Shown piece after piece: positions 51,072-60,126 of a DNA stretch of 64,000 nucleotides. The stretch comes from Catenulispora sp. MAP5-51 (GTDB lineage: Bacteria > Actinomycetota > Actinomycetes > Streptomycetales > Catenulisporaceae): assembly GCF_041261205.1 (NCBI RefSeq), contig NZ_JBGCCH010000008.1, forward strand, positions 62,001 to 126,000, read 5' to 3'. Within the stretch, counting starts at the first letter, position 1. Each line of letters starts with the position of its first letter. The position numbers and the translations under genes are program-made. The notes under the pieces are model-generated. The model was not told the DNA's origin and did not search any database. It was given only the letters and a program-made list of their open reading frames with translations.

Positions 51072-52049
51072 GTGACTACCGCACCGCGCACCACGGCGCA
51101 CTCCACGGCCCACTCCACCGCCACCCCGAACGCCGCCGCCTCCGGCACCTGGCAGCTCGGCGACCGCACGATCCACCGCCTCGGCTTCGGCACCATGCGC
51201 CTGACCGGCACCGGAGCCTTCCACCACGGCACGCCCCGCGACCGGGACGCCTCGATCGCCGTGGTCCGCCGAGCCGTCGAACTCGGCGTGAACCACATCG
51301 ACACCGCGGCCTTCTACTTCTCCACCCTGCGCTCCGCCAACGAGATCCTCAGCGCGGCTCTGGCCCCGTTCGCCCCCGACGACGTCCTGGTCGCCGCCAA
51401 GGTCGGCCCGCGCCGCGACCGCGCCGGCGCCTGGGAGAAGGCCGCAAACCCCGAGGACCTGCGCGGCGACGTCGAGCAGAACCTGCGCGAACTCGGCCGC
51501 GACCACCTGGACCTGGTCTACCTGCGCAACATGCGCTGGGACTCGATCGCCGACCACTTCGGCGCCCTGGCCGACCTGCGCGAGGCGGGCCTGGTCCGCC
51601 ACCTCGGCGTGTCCGGCATCTCGGTGGCGCAGCTGCACGAGGCGCGCGCCATCGCCCCGGTGGTGTCCGTCCAGAACAAGTTCGGCCTCGACGACACCGC
51701 CTCCCTGGACCTCCTCCACACCTGCGGCGACCTCGGCATCGCCTTCGTCCCCTTCTACGCCATCGCCGGCGCCCGCACCGAAGCGGCCGGGGTGGCACCC
51801 GACCAGGCGGCCGGGGCCAGGTCCGCCGCCGGGCCTGGTGCCGAGGCCGAGGAGGACCGCGCGGCGAGCGCCGCCGAAGCCCACGGCGTCAGCCCGCAAC
51901 AGATCCGCATCGCCTGGACCCTGTCTCAGGGCCCGCATGTCCTGGCGATCCCCGGCACCGGCGACGTGGCGCACCTGGAGGCGAACATCGCCGCCGGGGC
52001 GATCCGCCTGACGCCGGAGGACCTGGAGCTGCTGGCCGGGACCGGCTGA
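51072..52049 (+). CDS. Aldo/keto reductase
   Basis: 325 residues from a GTG at 51072. The AKR barrel has GFGTMRLTGTGAFHH, VELGVNHIDTAAFYFSTLRS (catalytic Asp and Tyr near 72 and 77), VLVAAKVGP (Lys near 102), LDLVYLRNMRW (the usual His is replaced: LRN where most relatives have LHR) and IPGTGDVAHLEANIAAG at the NADPH site. A Gly/Ala/Glu-rich insertion of about 30 residues interrupts helix 7 (ARTEAAGVAPDQAAGARSAA). The start codon has little leader, so a leaderless mRNA is possible. Confidence 0.87.
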   Translation: MTTAPRTTAHSTAHSTATPNAAASGTWQLGDRTIHRLGFGTMRLTGTGAFHHGTPRDRDASIAVVRRAVELGVNHIDTAAFYFSTLRSANEILSAALAPFAPDDVLVAAKVGPRRDRAGAWEKAANPEDLRGDVEQNLRELGRDHLDLVYLRNMRWDSIADHFGALADLREAGLVRHLGVSGISVAQLHEARAIAPVVSVQNKFGLDDTASLDLLHTCGDLGIAFVPFYAIAGARTEAAGVAPDQAAGARSAAGPGAEAEEDRAASAAEAHGVSPQQIRIAWTLSQGPHVLAIPGTGDVAHLEANIAAGAIRLTPEDLELLAGTG

Positions 52050-52151
52050 AACCCTGCGGCGGTGGAGCGGAGCGACGCTCCGGCGCGGGCACCGCACTGC
52101 TCACGACGAGCTCATCCTGGAGCTGCTGCTCCAACCGGCTCCAACCGTGCT

Positions 52152-52631
52152 CTAACCGACCAGCGTCTCGAAGGAATCCAGCACCCGCGCCAGCCCGAAC
52201 TCGTAGGCGTGGTCCGCGTCGTACGCGGCCCCGTGCGCCTCCCCGGCGGCCGAGCCCACCCGCACGGCCGTCGGGTACTTCTCGGCGTCGAAAACCTTCT
52301 CCAGCAACGGCGCGTTCGCCTGCCACCACTGCCGATCGCTCATCGCGCTCTCGGCCTGCGCGGCGCGGGTGTCCGCGGCGCTGCGGGCCCAGGCCTGGAC
52401 GAAGGCGAGCAGGTGCGTCAGGCAGTCGTCCCGGGCGACGTCGTCGAGCCCCGTGTCGTCGAACGCGGCGAGTTCGTGTTCGTACTCGCCCATCAGGCCC
52501 GGGCCCAGCGGCGGACGCGCCGTCGAGACCTCCGCGGCCCACGGATGCCGCTCGAACAGCGCCCGGTTCTCCTCGGCGACCGCCGCAACCCGCTCGCGCC
52601 ACGGCCGGCCGGCGGTGTCCGGGCGCGGCAT
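52152..52631 (-). pseudogene. TetR-family regulator lacking its DNA-binding domain
   Basis: The 159-residue frame is a TetR C-terminal ligand domain: RERVAAVAEENRALFERHPW, PLGPGLMGEYEHELAAFDDT, CLTHLLAFVQAWARSAADTR. The helix-turn-helix (about 50-70 residues) that should precede it is missing, and the upstream DNA encodes the tail of a VOC gene on the other strand. Without the HTH it cannot bind DNA, so I call it a remnant even though its frame is open from an internal ATG. Confidence 0.78.
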
Positions 52632-52706
52632 CGCGGGTTCCAGGTGCGCGATCCCAACGGGGTGATCGTGCAGGTGGTGGACTGGAACGCGGCCGTGGCC
52701 GGGTAG
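52632..52706 (+). pseudogene. C-terminal VOC/glyoxalase remnant
   Basis: Codons read RGFQVRDPNGVIVQVVDWNA followed by AVAG and a stop. This is the last strand of a VOC domain (VRDPxGVxVQxxxW). Nothing of the remaining domain is present. It abuts the headless TetR on the opposite strand. Confidence 0.75.
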
Positions 52707-52716
52707 CGCTCGATTC

Positions 52717-52760
52717 GGATCCAGACAGGTTGGATCCAGACAGGTTGGATCCGAACAGGG
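52717..52760. repeat. 15-bp tandem repeat, three units
   Basis: GGATCCAGACAGGTT at 52717-52731 and 52732-52746, then a degenerate GGATCCGAACAGGG. It sits between the VOC remnant and the terminator of the next gene. Confidence 0.85.
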
Positions 52761-52761
52761 C

Positions 52762-52793
52762 GAAAGCCGGGCGGTCGGGCCCGCCCGGCTTTC
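52762..52793 (-). terminator. Hairpin terminator of the MsiK/UgpC gene
   Basis: A 13-bp stem (52762-52774 with 52781-52793, GAAAGCCGGGCGG) around TCGGGC, 19 bases beyond the stop codon of the minus-strand ATPase gene. The minus-strand exit has three T residues. Confidence 0.75.
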
Positions 52794-52811
52794 CCGTTCC
52801 GCGTCAGCGGA

Positions 52812-53906
<1,095 letters not shown>

Positions 53907-54036
53907 CCCGACCTTACCCTTCCGACCGGCAGGAACGTGCCGGACGATCCGAATCCGAGGGGTCAGCGCGCGCCTCCGTCGAAGGCGCCGCCGCTGTTGC
54001 TTAGTGACGGTACTCCGGGAAATCGCGGTGTCCAGG

Positions 54037-54084
54037 CCGGTGCGACATCGATGTCTGATTCCGGTGCGACGTCGATGTCTGATT
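54037..54084. repeat. 24-bp tandem duplication
   Basis: Two units, 54037-54060 and 54061-54084, differing by one base (core GCGACATCGATGTCTGATT). Each contains the ATCGAT palindrome. The pair lies in the 207-base gap between the ATPase start and the mycothiol-enzyme stop. Confidence 0.85.
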
Positions 54085-54113
54085 CGCGGACCGCGGGGCG
54101 ACTGGTTCCGAGG

Positions 54114-54884
54114 CTATTCGGGCTCCCAGTCCCGCAGCAGCTCGAACAGGCGCCGGGACCCGACGACCTCCGCGTCCGCGATCTGCAGGCGGTCATAGAA
54201 GGTCATGACCAGCTCGTGGGCGGTGCCGCGCATGGTGGCGTCGGCCGGTGCCGCGTCCGCCTGGGGAAGCCGGGCACTGCGCGCGCCGTCGGCAGACAGC
54301 GACAGGCGCCAGGCGGGGCCCTCGGCGGCCACGAAGTCCAACTCGGCGGGCTCGTGCGGCCACGCAGACGAGGTCGCACAGCCGGTGGACAGGATGTCCC
54401 CGATCGCGTCGAGCGCCACCTCGGTCGGCACCGGCTGCCCGTCGCCCACGGTCACCTGCGCGTCGTAGATGTGCACGCTCATCTCCACGAGCTGGTGCCA
54501 CGCCACGGCACCGGCGGTCTGCGGCGACTCCGAGTCCTCCCACCACGTCCAGCACGGGGCGTCGGCGCCGGCGTCCCGAAACGCGTCCACCATGCGCCGC
54601 GTCGCCGTGGCCGACCAGGCCAGCAGCGTCTCACGCTCCCTCGGCGCGGCATCAGCGAAGTCCTCCCGGCCTCCCGGCGGAGCATCCGCCGGCCCGGCGG
54701 CGACGACGGCACCCCAGTAGCACTGCCCCGCGCCCATGTGCTGCACGAGATCCCACAGCGTCCACCCGGGACAAGTCGGTACCTGCGCGTCCAGGGAAGG
54801 GGCGGAGGCGACCGTCGCACGCAGGACCGCGGCCTGCTCCTCGAGAAGCCGCAGCCGGTCGGGGAATCCCAGATTCTGATACAC
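54114..54884 (-). CDS. Maleylpyruvate isomerase-family mycothiol-dependent enzyme
   Basis: 256 residues, DinB-like N-terminal helical bundle plus C-terminal domain. VPTCPGWTLWDLVQHMGAGQ holds the first metal-site His, WHQLVEMSVHIYDAQVTVGD the second and third. GTAHELVMTFYDRL is the typical C-terminal block. The family uses mycothiol, the actinobacterial low-molecular-weight thiol, for isomerisation or detoxification; this member's substrate is unknown. Confidence 0.88.
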   Translation of the reverse strand: MYQNLGFPDRLRLLEEQAAVLRATVASAPSLDAQVPTCPGWTLWDLVQHMGAGQCYWGAVVAAGPADAPPGGREDFADAAPRERETLLAWSATATRRMVDAFRDAGADAPCWTWWEDSESPQTAGAVAWHQLVEMSVHIYDAQVTVGDGQPVPTEVALDAIGDILSTGCATSSAWPHEPAELDFVAAEGPAWRLSLSADGARSARLPQADAAPADATMRGTAHELVMTFYDRLQIADAEVVGSRRLFELLRDWEPE

Positions 54885-54943
54885 GGCGACTGTTTACCAG
54901 CACGATCCGTTGGCGGGCCAATGTTTTTCGCTCGCACCAGCCG

Positions 54944-55219
54944 CTAGAAGGGTCGACGCAGGCCGTGCCGTTCCAGAGCGTCGGTGTAACGCAGCAGGAG
55001 ACCATCCAGGTCCTCGATGAGGAACTCAGCCGCCTCCAGCGCTTCGGCAGTTTCGCCGGTGCGAAGTGCGTCCCGGATTTCGACGACATCGCGGCGCAGG
55101 CCCCACAGGCTGTCGCCTTGGATGAGCACGCCCGGAAACTGCCGCCCCGGTAGGCGCACGACCGCGTTGTTGCTGCCGTCGGTGAACAGGTCTGCCTCGA
55201 CTCGCTCGATCCCGCTCAC
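54944..55219 (-). CDS. Small hypothetical protein (DUF6959-like), coupled to a stress protein
   Basis: 91 residues from a GTG at 55219 (VSGIERVEADLFTDGSNNAV, VRLPGRQFPGVLIQGDSLWG, EALEAAEFLIEDLDGLLLRY). It resembles small proteins I recall as DUF6959, with the PGRxFPGVxxQGDSL motif; the match is from memory. Its GTGA overlaps the stop of the UspA gene by 4 bases, so the two are co-translated. Confidence 0.65.
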   Translation of the reverse strand: MSGIERVEADLFTDGSNNAVVRLPGRQFPGVLIQGDSLWGLRRDVVEIRDALRTGETAEALEAAEFLIEDLDGLLLRYTDALERHGLRRPF

Positions 55220-55659
55220 GGCACCACCGTCACGGGCCACTTCCCCGCCTTCACCAACCGCACCGCGACCGAGCCGACGATCCGGTGCCCGGTCTTCTGC
55301 GAAGCCCCGATCACCACCGCGTCGGCCCGCAGCTTGGTCGCGAAGTCGCACAGGCCGTGGAACGGGTCGCCTTCGCCGGTGTGGAACTCCCAGCGGGCGA
55401 CGGTGCCCTCCGGGAGGCGTTCGACGGCCTCCTCCATCTGGCGGCGGAGGTCCTCGGCGGTGGCGCGGTTGGCGGCGATCATCTCCGAGGCGGCGGTGGG
55501 GGAGACGCTGGCCGGGTAGGGCTGGATGTAGACGAGGGCCAGTTTGGCGCGCTGGCGGCGGGCCAGGCCGGCGGCGTAGGCGGCGGCGCGGACGGAGCTC
55601 TCGGAGCCGTCGACGCCCGCCATGATCACGAGCGGGCCGTCCGTGCCCAGTTCGAACAT
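55216..55659 (-). CDS. Universal stress protein (UspA family)
   Basis: 147 residues. VIMAGVDGSESSVRAAAYAA is the first strand and helix, ARRQRAKLALVYIQPYPASV follows, and ADAVVIGASQKTGHRIVGSV then KAGKWPVTVVP are the family end, with a partly preserved ATP-type GxxxxGxxxxGS run. It may bind ATP or sense stress. The ATG at 55659 begins with MFELGTDGPLV, a short extension common in actinobacterial members. Confidence 0.88.
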   Translation of the reverse strand: MFELGTDGPLVIMAGVDGSESSVRAAAYAAGLARRQRAKLALVYIQPYPASVSPTAASEMIAANRATAEDLRRQMEEAVERLPEGTVARWEFHTGEGDPFHGLCDFATKLRADAVVIGASQKTGHRIVGSVAVRLVKAGKWPVTVVP

Positions 55660-55771
55660 TGTGCGACTCCCGGCGTGTGGGGGGTGGCCGTGTGGGGACG
55701 TCGTGTGGTGCTACCTACCGAGCATACGGACCCGGCGCGCCGCCGCCCCCGTCCGGTGCCGGCGTCCTGGC

Positions 55772-55942
55772 TCAGGCGCCGCCGGTGATCTCCGCCAGAT
55801 CCGCCTCGGTAAGCTCCACCCGCACCGCGTCGACCACCGGATCGACCTGCTCGGCCCGCCGGAACCCGGCGATCGCCCCGCTCACCGCCGGGTTCGTCAG
55901 CGTCCACGCCACCGCGATCGCGTGGTCGCCATGATTCCTCCG
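55772..55942 (-). pseudogene. C-terminal aldo/keto-reductase remnant
   Basis: An open minus-strand frame reads LRRNHGDHAIAVAWTLTNPA, then VSGAIAGFRRAEQVDPVVDA to LTEADLAEITGGA and a stop at 55772. This is the last 50 or so residues of an AKR, including the (A)xAWxLxNPAVxGAIxGFRRxEQV cofactor-binding end. Nothing upstream continues the fold, so it is a truncated remnant. It is from a different AKR branch than the intact gene at 51072. Confidence 0.78.
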
Positions 55943-55989
55943 GAGTGATCGTCTGTCCGAAACGATACCTTCGGTCCGCTCACGTCAGG

Positions 55990-56859
55990 TCAGGCGCCAT
56001 GAGCGGCAGCCCCGACCTCCCCAGGCGCATTGGCGTACACGAACTCCTCGAACTCCCCGGCCGTCACGACCCGGAACCGGAAGTCCGGCTGCATCACGGC
56101 CAGCCGGTGCACCCCGAGCGCGGCGTAGTCGGCGACCACCTCCGGCGTCAGCTTCTCCGTCGGCGTGACGGTGACCGTCAGCTCGCTCGGGTCCCGCCCC
56201 GCCGCCGAAGCCGCGGCTCGCAGGGAGCTGATATCGTCCTCGGCGCGCGCCCTGTCCAGCCTGAACCCGTACCACCCGGAGCCGTACCGCACGGCCCGCC
56301 GGAACGCCGCCGGGGACCGGCCGCCGACCACCACCGGGATCCGCTCCTGGACCGGCCGGGGCCAGGCGTCCACACCGGAGAACGAGACGTGCGAGCCATC
56401 CATCGCCGGCGCCTCGTCGTACCACAGCGTGCGCATCGCCTGGAGGAACTCGTCCGCGCGGGCGCCCCGCCCCCGTGGCGTTACGCCCATCGCGGCCATC
56501 TCAGGCTCCAGATATCCCACGCCCACGCCGAGCACGGTTCGCCCCTCGCTGACAACGTCCAGCGAGGCCACCTCCTTCGCCAGCCGCACCGGGTTGTGCT
56601 GCGGCAGGATCAGCACGCCGGTCCCCAGCCGCACCCGGCGCGTCACGCCGGCGACCAGCGCCAGCGCGATCAGCGGATCGAGGATGGGGTAGTCCGGGTC
56701 CATCGGCGAGGGCGGTTGCCGAGGACTCGGCAGCACCACGTGCTCCGGCGCCCAGAGCGACTCGTACCCCAGCTCCTCGGCCAGCGCCCCGAACCGGCGC
56801 AGCCCCGCGGCCGTCGCGCACGGCCCCATCCCGATTCCGAAAACACCCACCACAGGCAT
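55990..56859 (-). CDS. LLM-class F420-type oxidoreductase
   Basis: 289 residues. MPVVGVFGIGMGPCATAAGL, LGYESLWAPEHVVLPSP, RRVRLGTGVLILPQHNPVRL and VASLDVVSEGRTVLGVGVGY are the luciferase-like blocks; VPVVVGGRSPAAFRRAVRYG follows. It resembles the TIGR03619-type F420-dependent group, with the usual absence of a second domain. Start ATG at 56859; a GTG four codons earlier is possible. It is divergent from the LuxR-type gene at 57033. Confidence 0.85.
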   Translation of the reverse strand: MPVVGVFGIGMGPCATAAGLRRFGALAEELGYESLWAPEHVVLPSPRQPPSPMDPDYPILDPLIALALVAGVTRRVRLGTGVLILPQHNPVRLAKEVASLDVVSEGRTVLGVGVGYLEPEMAAMGVTPRGRGARADEFLQAMRTLWYDEAPAMDGSHVSFSGVDAWPRPVQERIPVVVGGRSPAAFRRAVRYGSGWYGFRLDRARAEDDISSLRAAASAAGRDPSELTVTVTPTEKLTPEVVADYAALGVHRLAVMQPDFRFRVVTAGEFEEFVYANAPGEVGAAAHGA

Positions 56860-57032
56860 CGCATCGACCACGTCCCGACGCTACGAGCACGCCCGAACCC
56901 GCGACAAGCGAGCGTTCGGCATGAGCCTCATGCCGTACGCGCATGTGCGCGCGGTGATTCCCGGAATCGGCCGGGCGACAGGCGCCGGATGGTTCACCAT
57001 GTGACAGGGGGAGAACTGGAAGGAAGACACCG

Positions 57033-58085
57033 ATGGACGGACCGTCCGGAACCGGACAGGGGGAGGACGTCCTGGCGTCCGTGTACGCCTGGGTGGTCGC
57101 CGAACGGCGGCGGGACGACGCCGACGTGCCGCGCATGGCCGCCGAACTCGGCCACAGCGTGGCGGACTGCGAACGCGCCCTGGCCTACCTGGAGGAACGC
57201 CACGTCCTGATCCGCGACGGTGCCTCGATCCGCGCGGCCAGTCCCGACGTCGCCGTGGCCGCGCTGGTCGGCCCGCGCGAGAGCGCGCACCGGCAGGCCG
57301 AGCTGGACCTGCTGGACGACCGCGCCCGCACCGACCGGCTGCGGGCCCGGCTGGCCGCCCTGGCCCCGGCCTACTCCGAGCTCGCCCGGGCCGGCGGCTC
57401 GCCGGGCGTCGACGTCATCGAGGACATGCACGCCGTCAGGGCCCTGATCGCCGACGTCACCACCACCTGCGAGACCGAGATCCTGGCCTGCCAGCCCGGC
57501 GGCGGGCGGCCGCCCCGGGCGCTGGCCGAGGCCCTCCCGCGCGACCTGGAGCTGTTGCGGCGGGGCGTCGCGCTGCGCAGCCTGTATCAGCACACTGCGC
57601 GCTTCCACGTGCCGACCCAGGACTACGCCGAGGCCGTGCTCGCCGAGGGCTCCCAGATCCGCACCGTCGCCGAGATCCCCGGCCAGATGATCGTCGTCGA
57701 CGCCCGGACCGCCTTCCTGCCGCACGTCCACCACGAGTTCGGCGCGATCGTCGTCCGCGAACCCTCGGTCCTGGCCTACCTGTGCGCGGCCTTCGAGCAG
57801 TCCTGGAACCTCGGCACGCCCTACCAGACCGGCCCCTCGGCCGCCCGCATGGCCGTGACCGAGATCAAGTCCTCGATCCTGACGCTGATGGCCAACGGGC
57901 TGAAGGACGACGTCATCGCCAAGCGCATGGGCCTGTCGGTGCGGGCCTGCCGCGGCCACGTCGCCGAGCTGATGGAGACCTTCGGCGCGCGCAGCCGCTT
58001 CCAGGCCGGGGTGATCGCCGCACGCCTGGGACTGCTGGAGCCGAAAGGGGTCGGCGGGACCCCCGAGACCGGCCCGGAGGCGTGA
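57033..58085 (+). CDS. LuxR-type regulator with TrmB-like N-terminus
   Basis: 350 residues. The N-terminal 70 form a winged helix like TrmB (EDVLASVYAWVVAERRRDDA, VADCERALAYLEERHVLIRD). The middle is a phospholipase-D-like fold region (VDVIEDMHAVRALIADVTTT, EILACQPGGGRPPRALAE). The C-terminal 55 residues are LuxR-type (ILTLMANGLKDDVIAKRMGL, SVRACRGHVAELMETFGARS, RFQAGVIAARLGLL). This architecture is frequent in streptomycete secondary-metabolite clusters; its target here is unknown. AGGAAG precedes the ATG. Confidence 0.85.
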   Translation: MDGPSGTGQGEDVLASVYAWVVAERRRDDADVPRMAAELGHSVADCERALAYLEERHVLIRDGASIRAASPDVAVAALVGPRESAHRQAELDLLDDRARTDRLRARLAALAPAYSELARAGGSPGVDVIEDMHAVRALIADVTTTCETEILACQPGGGRPPRALAEALPRDLELLRRGVALRSLYQHTARFHVPTQDYAEAVLAEGSQIRTVAEIPGQMIVVDARTAFLPHVHHEFGAIVVREPSVLAYLCAAFEQSWNLGTPYQTGPSAARMAVTEIKSSILTLMANGLKDDVIAKRMGLSVRACRGHVAELMETFGARSRFQAGVIAARLGLLEPKGVGGTPETGPEA

Positions 58086-58145
58086 GCGGCCGTGCACGGG
58101 CCGTACACAGGCCGTCCGGAGATCAACCGCGGGTACCGTGATCCC

Positions 58146-58682
58146 ATGCGTATCTGTGTCTTCCTCTCCGCCGCCGACCTCGACGAGCGCTACACCGCTC
58201 CGGCCCGCGACTTCGCCGAGCGGCTCGGCAAGGGCGGCCACACGCTGGTCTGGGGCGGCTCCGACGTCGGCCTGATGAAGGTCGTCGCCGACGGCGTCCG
58301 CGACAGCGGCGGCCGGCTGGTCGGGGTGTCGGTCGCCTTCCTGTCCGGCAAGGCGCGCGCCGAGGCCGACGAGATGGTGGTCGCCGCCGACCTCGCCGAG
58401 CGCAAGCGGCTGCTGCTGGAGAAGGCCGACGCGGTCGTGGTGATGGTCGGCGGCACCGGCACCCTGGACGAGGCCACCGAGATCCTGGAGCTGAAGAAGC
58501 ACGGCCACACCGCCAAGCCGGTCGTCCTGCTGAACACCGCCGGCTTCTACGACGGCCTGAAGCAGCAGTTCCAGCGCATGGAGGACGAGGGCTTCCTCCC
58601 GGTTCCGCTGGCCGATCTGGTGCGCTTCGCCGACGAGCCGGCCGAGGCCCTGGCATATCTGGAGTCTGCGACGCAGGGCTGA
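58146..58682 (+). CDS. LOG-family (TIGR00730-like) protein
   Basis: 178 residues. MRICVFLSAADLDERYTAPA, LVWGGSDVGLMKVVADGVRD, ERKRLLLEKADAVVVMVGGTGTLDEATEIL (family motif PGGxGTxxE appears as VGGTGTLDE), KPVVLLNTAGFYDGLKQQF. It is a Rossmann-fold nucleosidase related to cytokinin-activating LOG proteins; it would hydrolyse nucleoside 5'-monophosphates. The ATG at 58146 matches the first strand. A stem-loop with T6 follows the stop. Confidence 0.9.
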   Translation: MRICVFLSAADLDERYTAPARDFAERLGKGGHTLVWGGSDVGLMKVVADGVRDSGGRLVGVSVAFLSGKARAEADEMVVAADLAERKRLLLEKADAVVVMVGGTGTLDEATEILELKKHGHTAKPVVLLNTAGFYDGLKQQFQRMEDEGFLPVPLADLVRFADEPAEALAYLESATQG

Positions 58683-58716
58683 GACCCGCCCGGAATTCAC
58701 GAAAGAGTGAAGAGAT

Positions 58717-58765
58717 CGGCGCGCCTTTCGCAAATATCCGGATGATGCGCGCCGGCCGGTTTTTT
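58717..58765 (+). terminator. Terminator of the LOG gene
   Basis: CGGCGCGC (58717-58724) pairs with GCGCGCCG (58747-58754) across a 22-base loop. A GCCGG stretch and TTTTTT (58760-58765) follow. It is 34 bases past the stop codon. Confidence 0.55.
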
Positions 58766-58829
58766 CGCCACTTTCGCCAGGTGCTCCCCGCCTGGTCATG
58801 GCTTTGGCGTATTGCTACGTTGCGGCTCG

Positions 58830-60107
58830 ATGACCCTTATGGCGAGCCCTGTCTCCCCCACCCGTCTCCCACCGCCGCCCGTTAAGGTGGCGCTACGCGC
58901 CGCTGCTCCGATTATGTGCGCGTTGCTCGGCACCCTCCCGGTGCCGGCGTTGTTCTCCGGCGCGGACTGCTTTCAGCCGCGCCTGGAGCTGTCGGTCACG
59001 GTGAACGGGCACGCGGCGTCCCCGGACCCGCTGATCAGAACCGGTGGCCAGGTCCGCGTCGTCTACCGGTTGAGCAACACCGGCGACTGGCCCGCGGCGG
59101 GCATCAAGCTGGCCGCCGCGGGCGAGACGGTCGTCTGCCCCTCCGGCGGCGCACAGGTGCCGGAGCTGAAGCCGCACAGCAGTGTGGTCTGCACGGCCGT
59201 GCTCAGCGCGGCCGCCGGAAGCCATGACACGACGGTCACCGCGACCGGGCATGCCTGGCTCTGGCCGTTCGACCACGACGGCGACCACGACAGCGACCAT
59301 GACGGCGACCACGGCGGCGATCACGACAGCGATCGCGACGGCGACCACCACGGCGACGACTGGGACCAGCCGGTCTCGGTCTCGGCGCCGGTCGGTTACC
59401 GGGGAGTCGGCGGGCTCATAGCCGCGACCGACTCGGTCTCCGTCACGCCGACCGCGACCGGCGGCCGGACCACCTTCGCGTATACGGTCACTGACACCGG
59501 CAATCTGCCGGTCTACGCCACACTCTCCGACCCGCTGGTACCCGCCGGCGACATCAGCTGCGGCACGGGATCCACGGAGATCCAGCCCGGCGCGGTAGCC
59601 CACTGCACCGCGACCGTCGATCTGCCCGCGGGGGTGCATACCAGCACCCTGACAGTCGCCGCGAGCGACCGGACCTCGACCGCCGGATCCGACGGCGGCA
59701 CCGTTCCCCCGCCGGCCCTTTCGGCGTCCGTATCGGCCCGGTTCACCGTGGTGGCGCTCCCGCCGCCTCCGCCGACCCCCACGCCGACGCCGACGCCGAC
59801 GCCGGCCCCGCCAACACCGACGCCGACAAAGCCGCCGCCGACGCCCACCCCCACGCCGCCGCCTCCGCCGGCCCCGACTCCCACGCCGACCCCGACGCCC
59901 ACTCCGACCCCCGCCCCGAGCGTGCGCTCGGCGCCGCCCCCGCCGCGTCCCACGCCGCCGGCGCCGTCCCCGACCCCCAAAGCACCCCCGCCCGTGCCCA
60001 AACCGGCGCAACTCGAGCGTCCGGGAGTCAAGACCCCCCTGTTCCTCCTCGTCATGATGATGCCGGCCGCCGGCGCCGCCGCGGTGTTCGCGGCACGCCG
60101 GAAATAG
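58830..60107 (+). CDS. Surface stalk protein with Asp/His repeat and Pro-Thr region
   Basis: 425 residues. A signal-like hydrophobic stretch covers about 24-42. Two domains of a DUF11/Ig-like kind follow: one at about 50-140 (VRVVYRLSNTGDWPAAGIKL) and one at about 195-300 (TTFAYTVTDTGNLPVYATLS). Between them is a 32-residue block of repeated DHDGD/DHDSD units. After 305 comes a Pro-Thr-Pro stalk of about 90 residues, then a membrane helix (LFLLVMMMPAAGAAAVFAAR) and Arg-Arg-Lys. The acidic block could bind Ca or Zn; its DNA is a 12-bp repeat at 59270-59365. Starts at 58830 or 58839 are possible. Confidence 0.75.
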   Translation: MTLMASPVSPTRLPPPPVKVALRAAAPIMCALLGTLPVPALFSGADCFQPRLELSVTVNGHAASPDPLIRTGGQVRVVYRLSNTGDWPAAGIKLAAAGETVVCPSGGAQVPELKPHSSVVCTAVLSAAAGSHDTTVTATGHAWLWPFDHDGDHDSDHDGDHGGDHDSDRDGDHHGDDWDQPVSVSAPVGYRGVGGLIAATDSVSVTPTATGGRTTFAYTVTDTGNLPVYATLSDPLVPAGDISCGTGSTEIQPGAVAHCTATVDLPAGVHTSTLTVAASDRTSTAGSDGGTVPPPALSASVSARFTVVALPPPPPTPTPTPTPTPAPPTPTPTKPPPTPTPTPPPPPAPTPTPTPTPTPTPAPSVRSAPPPPRPTPPAPSPTPKAPPPVPKPAQLERPGVKTPLFLLVMMMPAAGAAAVFAARRK

Positions 60108-60126
60108 ACCCGCGGGAGAGCGGCGA

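Noticed and set aside
52152-52631. Functional TetR regulator
   Set aside because: The helix-turn-helix is missing and the upstream sequence belongs to another gene remnant.
58893-60011. Arg/Gly-rich minus-strand frame opposite the stalk protein
   Set aside because: It arises from the Pro-Thr and Asp-His repeats read backwards.
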